DNA from: Tritrichomonas foetus
Taxonomy: Eukaryota; Parabasalia; Tritrichomonadida; Tritrichomonadidae
Direction: 5' to 3'
Assembly: GCA_001839685.1 (NCBI GenBank)
Contig: MLAK01001045.1
Span: 1 to 37,006, forward strand
DNA: 37,006 bases
Below the pieces are notes generated by a model. It saw nothing but the letters and a program-made list of their open reading frames with translations, was not told where the DNA came from and made no database searches. The position numbers were made by a program, and so were the translations under genes. Shown here in pieces: positions 18,894 through 27,484 of this stretch. The first letter of the stretch is position 1. The number at the start of each line of letters is the position of its first letter.

Positions 18894-19350
18894 ATTGTTT
18901 TTATTGAGCTTAAAATATATTCTTTCTACTTTTGATTATTTATTTTTGTAATCATTGTTCTTCATTATTGAGAGTTCATTTTGTGATTTTTTAATCTCCT
19001 AAATTCTATTCAATCAAAGAGCTCGTCATGATACTTCAATCAAAGAAAATATTTCAATCAATGAAAATACTTCAATCAAAGAAAATACTTCAATCAATGA
19101 AAATACCTCAATCAAAGAAAATACTTCAATCAATGAAAATACCTCAATCAAAGAAAATACTTCAATCAATGAAAATACTCAAATCAATGAAAATACTCAA
19201 ATCAATGAAAATACTTCAATCAATGAAAATACTTCAATCAGTTTTACAAACAATAAAAATTAATATTTCGATTAATATATTCAGATTTATGTAAAATAAA
19301 AACATTCTATAACATTAACTAGGATAATAAGAAACAAATTAAATGAATGT
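18894..19350. other. Intergenic gap dominated by an 18-bp minisatellite
   Basis: The gap lies between the ends of two convergent genes. About half of it is the tandem array at 19030-19240; the rest is plain AT-rich sequence. Confidence 0.6.
19030..19240 (+). repeat. 18-bp tandem repeat (minisatellite), about 11.7 copies
   Basis: The unit is GAAAATACTTCAATCAAT, with variants that often alternate AAT and AAA at the end, giving a 36-bp higher-order period. Three adjacent units vary at the CTTC position (ACTCAA in two). Because 18 is divisible by three, more than one frame stays open: one reads KILQSM units from the ATG at 19028, another ENTSIN/ENTSIK units without any ATG. Neither has flanking coding sequence, so I treat the array as non-coding. 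Confidence 0.9.
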
Positions 19351-20328
19351 TCATCCATTCTTATTCAATGGTTCTGTATCAGAGTGCAATTCCATACGTG
19401 GCGATTCGATATCCATTGGATTCTTTAAGCCTGATGAGGAGATAATTGGCACTTTCATGCTTCCATACCTACCTTCTGGTTTGAAACAGTCACATATGTA
19501 TCGTACATCAATACAGCCGCCACAATGTAGAATAAAAACAGAAATTATAAAAACAGAAAAAACAATTCCGATTGAAATAACAAATGATTGTAATTCATCA
19601 ATAATGTTGATGCAATCTTGTGACTGAATGACTGATGGCTGGATTCTATTTCCATTGGGATCGATATGTATAATGTTTTGTAGTGCCTCTGCTCGACATT
19701 TTGAGTAAATAATTGGCAAATTTACGGAAACAAGAGAAACTCCAATTTTTAACTGTGGTGAACATCCTGGTAAATCTGGACGAAGTCTCACAAAATATGG
19801 TTCTTCACCAGAATATGAAAAAGTTGAATCAATGAAATCTGATTGATAGTAAGATGTCTGTAGAAGAGATTGTGTGTTGTAAATTTCAACTTTTGCTGAC
19901 AAATTTGAGTGAAGATTATTTAATGTTGTATGGTGCTTAGAATTGGTGTTTAAAAAAAATATGCAAATTGGAGATGTTGATTCCATTTGAAGAGTATACT
20001 GATAAGAGTATCCATAGTCATTAATTATATTTAAACTTGGACATAAATCGGAAGGAATTATCCAAAAATTCAAAGTTTCGGAATTCGTGGATTGTAATTG
20101 AAAGCAGGAATTAACAATATTAAAATGATGAACTGTCTGCTTAAGCTCAAAACTATCGATAACTTTCCCATTTTCAACAATTGAGGTGTTAATCGTATTA
20201 TGATTGGTTTTGGATCGAATTACAATAATTGATGACTTATCAAGACAAAGAGAAAACGGTTGTTTTTTATCGACGGTTTGGGTTCGAAGACCAAAATGGA
20301 TTAATGAAAGAAAGAAGAAGAAATTCAC
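19351..20328 (-). CDS. Single-pass (type I) membrane protein, in-frame start codon missing
   Basis: The frame encodes about 325 residues. A hydrophobic N-terminal segment (FFFFLSLIHFGL) resembles a signal-peptide core. About 225 residues of Asn/Ser/Thr-rich, beta-like ectodomain with scattered Cys follow, then one membrane span near 246-268 (VISIGIVFSVFIISVFIL) and a 55-residue cytoplasmic tail beginning with a Cys-rich patch. No family is recognised. The frame opens at a GTG (20328), with a stop immediately upstream and no ATG before residue ~115. An ATG at 20350 in another frame gives a charged n-region (MKLSRKSG) that would complete a signal peptide if one base differed. A sequencing error or a recent frameshift near 20315-20330 is therefore likely. 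I see no intron signals nearby. Confidence 0.65.
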   Translation of the reverse strand: MNFFFFLSLIHFGLRTQTVDKKQPFSLCLDKSSIIVIRSKTNHNTINTSIVENGKVIDSFELKQTVHHFNIVNSCFQLQSTNSETLNFWIIPSDLCPSLNIINDYGYSYQYTLQMESTSPICIFFLNTNSKHHTTLNNLHSNLSAKVEIYNTQSLLQTSYYQSDFIDSTFSYSGEEPYFVRLRPDLPGCSPQLKIGVSLVSVNLPIIYSKCRAEALQNIIHIDPNGNRIQPSVIQSQDCINIIDELQSFVISIGIVFSVFIISVFILHCGGCIDVRYICDCFKPEGRYGSMKVPIISSSGLKNPMDIESPRMELHSDTEPLNKNG

Positions 20329-21996
20329 CAGATTTTCTGGAAAGTTTCATGGCCAAATTAACATTTAAAATCCTCACTAAATATTTCAGATAACATTTCA
20401 TCATGAGGTTTAACAATCAATAGATATCTGTTGGAGTGATTACAATGGTTGAAAAAATGTTTTATTAGTATGGTACACATGGGTTCCAATTGGTAATTCA
20501 GATTATTGATCGAAATCATGATGTAGATTCTCGAAAATTTGTCACGACAACATAAAAAGCAAACAAAAAAGATTTTTATGGTAAAATTACCATTTTCCTG
20601 AAATATTTTTCAACTTGTTATCATTCTATTTCAATTTTTGAAAATTTGCCAATAAACCGCCATATTTTGAAAGCAAATTTCTCTCAAAAAACTCACCATT
20701 GGTGATATGGTTTTCACCTAGACAACCAAGGAGCTCAATGATGACTTATCACTCAATCACAAATCATTCATAAGCTATCCAGCCTATCATTCGTTAACGA
20801 AATTTGTTAAATATACCACGAAAAATTAAATGTTCAATAACATTCATGCCCCATCTTGATCAATCCAGATATGGCGGACACCAGTCTGGTGAGACTGTTA
20901 AGACAGATTGTCATTGTCATATAAAATATTGATTGGAGGTGCAACTTTGACAATGCTACTTTCACCTTTTTTTTGGTGAAGTAAAAAAATAACGTTGTTG
21001 GGCAAATTTTTAGGCGACCGTTTGTTGACATCAACCAATTTATGATTTCTCAAAATTACTCTCAATTTTGTCGTCAAGAATAATGATTTCTACCGTAACA
21101 GACGAATTGGAAATGATTACTCCAGAATCAAGCTCACAGAGTAGCATGGAGGCAGAAAGAAGATAATACAATCGACAATGGTTTTAATGAATTCTATTTT
21201 GTCCGTTTGGCCATGAAATTCAATATATTGAAATATTTGTGTTAAATTGAGAATAGAATACAAAATTCAGAAAAATCTTTGACCATTACCTAAAGTGTAA
21301 TAAACTTTTTGTTTGACTTCAATTTTTCTACGCAGTTGAAAGAGAAATAACTTGATTTATCAAAAATATTGGATATCATCAGAGGAAAATTAAGGTTGGG
21401 TAGATGAAAATTAAATATCAAATGAATTTTGAATGGAATCTTTTTGATTAAAGAGTATTATTGAACTGTATAATTTGAATGAGAAATCATTTTTATCAAA
21501 AAGTTCATAATATGGTCAATCATCTCAGTTCATTCAAATCTCGGATAATTTTGAAGGAATTCTTTGAGGACAATGTTTTAGAATTGAAATTATCCAACTT
21601 TTTCAATAAACGAAAAACTGTCAATCTATCATTACTTCTTTATATGGTATTAACCATCAATTCACCTTCTATGTTATCGTTTTATCAAATCTTAACAGTC
21701 ATTTATTTCATGATTTCCTGATTTCGACGAGATAAAACAGTATCTGAAATATTAATAAATTCAAATAAAATTATGTAACAACAGATACTGCAGCTAGTGC
21801 TTTTTAGGGTCAAGTGAATTGATAAATTTCATCTATACGGAAGAATTCAGAGAGTCATCAAAATTTTCTAAAATATTTCAAAAGATGAATTCAAATATTT
21901 CTATTTTCTCAATACATTCTAAAGACTAAAGCTTTTTTCTATGCACTTTAGCAGGAAGAATTCAATTATTTCTTTGAAAAATTAAATCAAATCGAT
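20329..21996. other. Gene-poor 1.6-kb stretch
   Basis: This is the longest gap in the window. It holds no convincing gene. There is a GC-richer patch at about 20848-20960 with short perfect hairpins (CAGTCT/AGACTG separated by GGTG, and CTGT/ACAG next to it), and a T8-loop hairpin TCACC/GGTGA near 20960-20980. A 27-codon frame at 21083-21166 has coding-like composition. An 80-codon AT-rich frame at 21479-21721 shows no recognisable features. Decayed genes or an unrecognised RNA are possible. Confidence 0.4.
21083..21166 (+). pseudogene. 27-codon coding-like fragment, possible gene relic
   Basis: A short frame from ATG at 21083 to TAA at 21166 encodes an acidic, Ser-rich peptide ending SMEAERR. 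Its base composition is more coding-like than the surrounding AT-rich sequence. It resembles the start of a longer protein, such as the N-terminus of a trichomonad membrane cyclase, that is cut off here. No downstream continuation is visible in any frame. It may equally be chance. Confidence 0.25.
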
Positions 21997-22047
21997 TTGA
22001 ATTTTATAGAATTTCTTACCACAAGAAAGAAAAAAATTATTTACAAC

Positions 22048-23148
22048 ATGTTTCCTTTTCGACGCGCTTCCCTCCAAGGGCTCCGGACTTTTAATAAATT
22101 CATTGTTGAGGAAGTTAAACGACAAGTTACTAAAAAAGTGAACCAATATGTTCTAATTAAGAAACTCGGATCAGGATCAACGTCAAAAGTCTACCTTGCA
22201 CACGACTGCATTACAAATAATCAATATGCAGCTAAGATGATACATTTGGCCGATAAACGTCATTCTGGAGATGGTGCCGCTGGTCTCGAACGTGAAATCA
22301 GAATTATGCGGTTATTAAATCATCCAAACATCATCAAATTGCATGAAGTACTTTACGCAAGCCAGACAGATACTGCTTATCTTTTTATAGAGTATGCAGA
22401 TTGCGGCACAGTCGAGAATTTAATATCAGAAAAAATTCATATTTCTGATGCATCGTTAGCTTCAATATTCAAGCAATTAGCAACGGGACTACTTTATTTG
22501 CATGGAGAAGGAATTGTACACCATGATGTCAAACCGTCAAATATGATGTTGTTTTCAAAGGGGCTAGCCAAACTAGCAGATTTCGGAATTGGGCACAGCT
22601 TCACGAGTGCAGAAGAAGTCATTGGAACACCTGCATATCAAGCTCCTGAACTCCTTGGTGATGATAGCAGCGATTATGAAGATGATCCAGCAAAAGAAGA
22701 TGTTTGGAGTTTGGGCGTGAGCCTATATGAAGCTGCTTTTGGAGAACTTCCATACACAGGAAATAACCTTTATGAGATCGTGAACTGTATCTTGACAACA
22801 CCTTTAAAAATTCCTGAAAATAATAAACGTTCACCTCATCTCATTGACTTGATTCACAAAATGTTACAAACTCGTCAAAAAGAACGAATTACTCTTGAAG
22901 ATGTTCTTAAGCATCCATTCTTTGAAAATGCTTCAGAAACTGCTCGAATTCCAATTCCACCAATTACAATTCCACCTATTAATTTTAATCATAAAATGAA
23001 TTATGTGTCTGCAACGGTTTGTGATGAGAATTATACATTTGCTAAAGATTTGAGATCATTCTCTTGGCCAGGATGCGTCTCAATGCAAATTGGAGATGAT
23101 GAAGAAGATAATTCTCCGATTCTCGCAAGCTTGTCTCAGAATGAATGA
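22048..23148 (+). CDS. Ser/Thr protein kinase, CAMKK/LKB1-like
   Basis: This 366-residue protein consists of a kinase domain (about residues 31-300) with a short basic N-terminus and a Pro/Ile-rich tail. The glycine loop is GSGSTSKV, the ATP lysine is Lys63 (YAAK), the catalytic Asp160 sits in HHDVKPSN, and DFG begins at Asp178. The activation segment carries GTPAYQAPELL, and the F-helix reads EDVWSLGVSLYE followed by GELPYTGNNLYEIVNCI. That last block is characteristic of the CAMKK/LKB1/Elm1 group, the upstream activators of AMPK/SNF1. The usual HRD is HHD, so it is a non-RD kinase, while the catalytic residues are intact. The frame continues upstream to 21997 through a TTG; the first ATG is at 22048. 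Its target is unknown; AMPK-like kinases are the family-based guess. Confidence 0.88.
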   Translation: MFPFRRASLQGLRTFNKFIVEEVKRQVTKKVNQYVLIKKLGSGSTSKVYLAHDCITNNQYAAKMIHLADKRHSGDGAAGLEREIRIMRLLNHPNIIKLHEVLYASQTDTAYLFIEYADCGTVENLISEKIHISDASLASIFKQLATGLLYLHGEGIVHHDVKPSNMMLFSKGLAKLADFGIGHSFTSAEEVIGTPAYQAPELLGDDSSDYEDDPAKEDVWSLGVSLYEAAFGELPYTGNNLYEIVNCILTTPLKIPENNKRSPHLIDLIHKMLQTRQKERITLEDVLKHPFFENASETARIPIPPITIPPINFNHKMNYVSATVCDENYTFAKDLRSFSWPGCVSMQIGDDEEDNSPILASLSQNE

Positions 23149-23320
23149 AACTTTATGGGGAAAAATCATTGAATTCATCTTTTATAGATAGATTAGCTAT
23201 TTTAGCCATAGACATTTCTTTGTTTTTATATAAATAAACTATATTTTCTGTAATTGTTCAAAAATTTTTGATTAACTTTTTCAAGATGTTGATGTATTTA
23301 ATAAATGATATTTTTCTTTC

Positions 23321-24022
23321 ATGGATTTCCATCCTTACTGCAAGACGTGTAATATATCAGACACATTTATGGCAAACAGAAGATGGCTAACAGGAAGCAA
23401 AAAGGCCCCATTTAAAATTAAAGAAGTTTCACTATATCCAAACCATTTTCCAAATGAAATTGCAATGTCTGATACATGCTCTATCCAGAAAAAAGATGGC
23501 AAAATTAGTTTTATAGATATTGCTAAAGAAATTGTGATTCCATTAAATTATCATAATGTACAATGTATTCAATCAATTAAGGATTTCAAGTATCACTTCT
23601 TTGCTGTTGCAAATCAAAATCATCTCTATTTTATTGATGAAATCGGGAACTCAAATTTGGTTTGTAATTCCCCACTTCCATTTAAGCAGGCATTTCATGG
23701 TTTTTCATATAGAGAGCCATCACATAGAACAAATCATTTTTATGTTGCTTGTGCAACAAAATCCACTGTGTTAACTATTTTCAGATATGTAAAAAATTCA
23801 TCCACATTTCTCACAATTCGAAATCTGGTCATAACCAAAAATGAAAAGCAAACTATCTCAACTGTCACATCATTTGATTATCAAGATGCTAATCATTCCT
23901 TATCCAAATATATTTTAGTTTCTACATTCAACAATGCTTATTTAATCAACTTTACACTTCTTCTGAGCAAAATTGATGAAAATTTTGGAATGGATAGAAA
24001 TGAAGATATGTCAGGGATATGA
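23321..24022 (+). CDS. VPS18: VPS18-like protein, N-terminal part (beta-propeller), split gene
   Basis: The ATG at 23321 opens 233 codons of beta-strand-rich sequence (repeated strands such as HFFAVANQNHLYFID and KYILVSTFNNAYLINF) consistent with the first blades of a WD-like propeller. The frame ends in TGA at 24020-24022, overlapping by four bases (ATGA) the ATG of the next frame, which continues the same protein. In VPS18 the N-terminal propeller is about 350-400 residues, so this piece plus the first ~170 residues of the next frame give the expected size. Either the gene carries a single-base frameshift or sequence error near 23960-24020, or it is genuinely split. On its own this piece is not recognisable beyond the propeller pattern; identification rests on its neighbour. 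Confidence 0.65.
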   Translation: MDFHPYCKTCNISDTFMANRRWLTGSKKAPFKIKEVSLYPNHFPNEIAMSDTCSIQKKDGKISFIDIAKEIVIPLNYHNVQCIQSIKDFKYHFFAVANQNHLYFIDEIGNSNLVCNSPLPFKQAFHGFSYREPSHRTNHFYVACATKSTVLTIFRYVKNSSTFLTIRNLVITKNEKQTISTVTSFDYQDANHSLSKYILVSTFNNAYLINFTLLLSKIDENFGMDRNEDMSGI

Positions 24023-25908
24023 GCTTTTTCTTTTTCAATGAAACTACATTTAATAATTGTGATCCATTTCCACCATTTATTTCAGCTAATTCTAATTATA
24101 TTGTATTTTTGAATTATCACAATATAAGCATTTATCCTATTTCATCATTTGTTATTGAAGAAAATAGGAATAAATTCGATTTCTTAATATTATCAAATAG
24201 AAAAATTGAAGGAATCTTGAATTGTAGTAATAACAATGATTTATACGTAAATCTTTATAATAAATCAGTTCAATTCATATTAACTCAGTTTTACATTATT
24301 ATTTTCTCCAAATATTATATACTTGCTATCTCTCTTGAAACAGGAAATGTGGCGATTCGATATCCATTCAGAGATATGGTTATAGAATCAATTTTCCCTG
24401 ATGATGTAAATAACTCATTTTATATAATTACAAATAAGAATGTTTTCCAAGGACATATTCTATTTGAAAACAATTCAATCAATGCACATCCTATCAATAT
24501 CGAAAGAGAATCTATGCTCAAACAAAATATCACACATTATTGCAATTTTAATTATGCATTATTGTATTATTTGAAAAATCACAATTATCATTTTGCTCTG
24601 AATTTAATTAAAGAAAAACTTCATAAATCTAATGATATCATTTATCATGTTATTCTACAATTTCTCTATGATGAAATTACTATTATTTCTGGTATATCAC
24701 AATCACAAATATTTATAGAATCACAAGATTTGGATATTGATATGTTTTTGAAGAATTTATATATTAGACATCTTCGTTATCTAGATCAGACAAACATATT
24801 AAAGTTATCACATAAAATATTTATAGAGTCATTTAAATCCGAGTCTCTAATTTATGAAATGATTAATCAGAAATTATTTTCTCAAGATTTACTCTTCTCA
24901 ATGATTCAATTGAAAAATCAAAGCTACTTTCAATCTATGGCAATTATTGATTCCAAAACATTTTTGAAAAGTATGAATCATTTTACGTTTCCCATCGAAA
25001 AAATATTTCAATCATTGCTTTTATTATCCAAATTTATTAATTCTGAAACAATAATTAAATATATAGATTATTTTATTGAAAGAAATAAGTTTTCACTATT
25101 TATGGAGATAATATTGATGGGAAAATGTGAACAAAATCTAATTTGTAATATTGATGAAATTATCTATCAAATCATAAACAGAATTTATGTTGAATTATTA
25201 GATCCAATTGGAATTTTAGAAAAATGTAAATCCAAAGGATTTTATAAAACTGGATATTTACTTGCAATGAGAAACAACATGCATTATATTGCTAAACAAT
25301 GTGCAAAGAAATCAAAAGATAGAAAGCTGATCTATGATATGGAAAATCATTTCAACATTATTTATGGAAATAATTATCTCATAAAATCACTTGAAGAAAA
25401 TCATAAAGTGTCTTTAAAAGACAAATTGAAACAAAAAGGCAATACACAAATAGCTATTGCAAATGAGTTAAGAAATGTCAATAAAGAAATTAAGATTACG
25501 AGGAATCAAATCAAAAAAGAAGCACAACAGTTTGCATATATGAAAAAAGAATTAAAAAAAGAAGATGCATCTAAATCTTCCATAAATACTAGTTTTTTCT
25601 GTAGCAACTGCAAACTGATGATTCATGAAAAGGAATATATCGAAATGCCATGTGGTCATATATTTCATATTCAGTGCATGAAAAAATTACTTAAAATGTT
25701 AGGAATCATTGTGACAAATGATTATGAGATTTTTGATAAGATGGCAAATAAAACTCAAAATGATGACATTGATCTTAATAACATGTTATTTCAAGATTGT
25801 CCCATGTGCGGCATGATTTCAACTCAAATATGTTCAGAGCATTATATTTTTGCAAACAAATGGAATTACGATATTAATATAAATGAGACTAAATCAGATT
25901 TGTTTTGA
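24019..25908 (+). CDS. VPS18: VPS18-like HOPS/CORVET subunit, main part with RING
   Basis: These 629 residues begin in a propeller region that matches the Pep3/Vps18 signature (LTQFYIIIFSKYYILAISLETGNV, followed by an acidic turn and FYIITNKNVFQG). A helical alpha-solenoid follows (about 170-480; HYIAKQCAKKSKDRKLIYDME is typical), then a charged coiled coil (about 485-520). A C-terminal RING starts at Cys528 (CSNC...MPCGHIFHIQC) and has the long helical insertion seen in VPS18 before the last pair (CPMC). VPS18 is a core subunit of the class C (HOPS and CORVET) complexes that tether endosomes and lysosomes before SNARE fusion. The RING fingers of VPS18 and VPS11 hold the complex core together. 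The start ATG at 24019 overlaps the stop of the upstream piece, which probably supplies the missing N-terminus. Confidence 0.82.
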   Translation: MSFFFFNETTFNNCDPFPPFISANSNYIVFLNYHNISIYPISSFVIEENRNKFDFLILSNRKIEGILNCSNNNDLYVNLYNKSVQFILTQFYIIIFSKYYILAISLETGNVAIRYPFRDMVIESIFPDDVNNSFYIITNKNVFQGHILFENNSINAHPINIERESMLKQNITHYCNFNYALLYYLKNHNYHFALNLIKEKLHKSNDIIYHVILQFLYDEITIISGISQSQIFIESQDLDIDMFLKNLYIRHLRYLDQTNILKLSHKIFIESFKSESLIYEMINQKLFSQDLLFSMIQLKNQSYFQSMAIIDSKTFLKSMNHFTFPIEKIFQSLLLLSKFINSETIIKYIDYFIERNKFSLFMEIILMGKCEQNLICNIDEIIYQIINRIYVELLDPIGILEKCKSKGFYKTGYLLAMRNNMHYIAKQCAKKSKDRKLIYDMENHFNIIYGNNYLIKSLEENHKVSLKDKLKQKGNTQIAIANELRNVNKEIKITRNQIKKEAQQFAYMKKELKKEDASKSSINTSFFCSNCKLMIHEKEYIEMPCGHIFHIQCMKKLLKMLGIIVTNDYEIFDKMANKTQNDDIDLNNMLFQDCPMCGMISTQICSEHYIFANKWNYDININETKSDLF

Positions 25909-26144
25909 AAAAAAATTCATTAATTCATGATATATGATTTTATTTTATTTACTTGGTATAAAATTCAACAGACTCTCAGTTGAGACTCGAACCTTGTTGA
26001 GGCGATTATTTGGTCTTTTGCCGAAAAAAAAAGAATCGTAACACAAAAAGTTATTGATTAATCTTTGGTAAGACCAATTATAATAATAAATACTTCAACT
26101 TTTTAAAATGTTTATTTGTCTCTATAATTTTTTCAGAAAATTTT

Positions 26145-26151
26145 TATCGTT
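26145..26151 (+). promoter_or_regulatory. TATCGTT box before the MINDY gene
   Basis: TATCGTT lies 30 bases upstream of the ATG at 26181, similar in position to the pair before 2394. It is followed by TTTTCATCAACTCAC, which contains TCA elements of the kind found at trichomonad transcription starts. The promoter role is inferred. Confidence 0.4.
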
Positions 26152-26180
26152 TGATTTTGAGAATATTTTCATCAACTCAC

Positions 26181-26984
26181 ATGAAATTTGTTGAAATTAA
26201 AGGGGAGTCTTACCAAAAATTCTCTAAAGCAGTGTTTTTAGCTGACAATGGTTCAAGTAATCTATCAGCACTGAAAAATTGGGAACAACCACTTAATTTC
26301 AGACCAAATTCAAATAATCTGAAGCAATATCAAGGAGGTCCTTGTGGATTATTTGCTGTTCTTCAAGCACATATTGTAATAAAAGAAAATGACAATAATT
26401 TTCAAAACGCATCACAAGAACACATTTTAATTTCTTTAATTTTAGATATTTTTTCCAGAATTTCTTCATATTATGTGTTTTGTGATGGTTTCGATGCCAA
26501 AACAGAATATGCACATTTTCAATATACAACTGATTTAGATGAAGCATATTCTTTTATATTGGGAACTGATTACATTAAATCATATAATGCTTGTTTACTT
26601 CTTACCTTATCTATTGTTTTTGCTTCAATAGGAATGTCAGATTTAAATGTCCCAGCAGAACCATATATCTATGGTGACCGAAATACAACAATGGCGCTTG
26701 TCTGGCTGATGCTGAATGGATCAACAAATGATGCAAATCTCGCACAGACAGAAAATTCAAATTACAGAGGAACAACACAAACACAGATTGGAATAAAAGT
26801 GTTGAATAATCCAGATAAACGTGTGGTTGGAACTTGGTTGAATCCAAATGCAAATGTCTTTGTTTGTCATAGAGGATGTCATTTTTTCGTTGTTCTAACA
26901 ATTGCAGATATATTCATTGTTTATGATTCGTTAAATGATAAATCACCCTTTGAAACAACAAAAAAGTCCTTGCAATGGAGCTAA
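26181..26984 (+). CDS. MINDY-3/4-type Lys48-selective deubiquitinase
   Basis: This 267-residue protein contains the MINDY (formerly FAM188/DUF4205) catalytic signature QGGPCGLFAVLQA, with the nucleophile at Cys55. The later GCHFFVVL strand carries the catalytic His234 and is followed by the typical IFIVYDSLND. The oxyanion-hole Gln precedes the GGPCG. MINDY enzymes trim Lys48-linked polyubiquitin and so oppose proteasomal degradation. It is compact, little more than the catalytic domain, shorter than human MINDY-3/4. The frame extends to a TTG at 26151, so the ATG at 26181 is chosen. With the RBR ligase at 13087 it is one of two ubiquitin-pathway genes in the window; they are not adjacent, so no joint function is implied. 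Confidence 0.85.
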   Translation: MKFVEIKGESYQKFSKAVFLADNGSSNLSALKNWEQPLNFRPNSNNLKQYQGGPCGLFAVLQAHIVIKENDNNFQNASQEHILISLILDIFSRISSYYVFCDGFDAKTEYAHFQYTTDLDEAYSFILGTDYIKSYNACLLLTLSIVFASIGMSDLNVPAEPYIYGDRNTTMALVWLMLNGSTNDANLAQTENSNYRGTTQTQIGIKVLNNPDKRVVGTWLNPNANVFVCHRGCHFFVVLTIADIFIVYDSLNDKSPFETTKKSLQWS

Positions 26985-27484
26985 TATCATAATATATTGT
27001 TTGTAGACATTTTTTAAACCTATATTTTCTCGTGAAATTTAGAATTTATACTATTTTATTTTTCGGAAATGTATTTCAGGTCTAATTTTTTTTCGCCTTT
27101 GACTCATTTGGTTGTTGGAGGAGGCACTATCGCCTCCTCCAAGTTGAAATGACCCAAAATATCAACAAATATCTCTTCTCATTTGCCCATTCATACATTT
27201 GACCTTTATTTGACCTTATTTTTGCTCATTGGAGAATGTCAAATGAGTTGAAATAAGTAATTACATAGTAAAATAATTATGTTCAGATTTTTATGTATAT
27301 ATGTATTATATAAATGAAGAATCATTCATAGATTTTAAGAAATGTTAATCATAGTCCAGAAAGACAAGGAATGATCCATCCTCAATTTGGAAAGATTATT
27401 CTAAACGGTCATTTTTTCGTCGATCATTTTTTCCACAAAAAGTTATACGTTAATTTTTTTGGTTCAGAATTCTCCTCAATCAAA
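26985..27484. other. Intergenic gap with a strong GC-rich hairpin
   Basis: The gap holds the perfect hairpin at 27115-27142, a larger imperfect inverted repeat (TTTGACTCATTTG at 27099-27111 against CAAATGAGTTGAAA near 27240-27253) and a direct repeat TTTGACCTTA/TTTGACCTTT near 27200-27222. I see no conventional gene. The last part may be the 5' leader, or up to 38 N-terminal codons, of the next gene. Confidence 0.5.
27115..27142. repeat. Perfect 11-bp inverted repeat, GC-rich hairpin
   Basis: TTGGAGGAGGC (27115-27125) and GCCTCCTCCAA (27132-27142) are exact reverse complements around the six-base loop ACTATC. Nine pairs are within GGAGGAGGC, which stands out in DNA of about 28% G+C. It could be the stem of a small RNA, a 3'-end processing signal for the MINDY transcript, or the core of a small inverted-repeat element. 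Confidence 0.8.

Noticed and set aside
19028..19294. Protein of KILQSM repeats
   Set aside because: The frame is open only because the tandem unit is 18 bases; there is no flanking coding sequence, and another frame is open too.
21479..21721. 80-codon frame in the gene-poor stretch
   Set aside because: AT-driven composition (Phe, Leu, Ile, Asn), no features and no clear promoter; not enough to call a gene.
25975..26010. tRNA-like sequence GGTTCGAGTCTC on the minus strand
   Set aside because: The T-loop consensus is present, but the flanking five-base stems do not pair, and no acceptor stem, anticodon arm or D arm can be placed.
26120..26140. 3' splice-site-like TTTTTTCAG before the MINDY gene
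   Set aside because: No matching 5' splice site or branch sequence typical of parabasalid introns is seen upstream, and the downstream frame has its own ATG.
27090..27103. U5-like loop CGCCTTTGAC
   Set aside because: U5 loop 1 is close to invariant (GCCUUUUAC) and no flanking stem pairs here.
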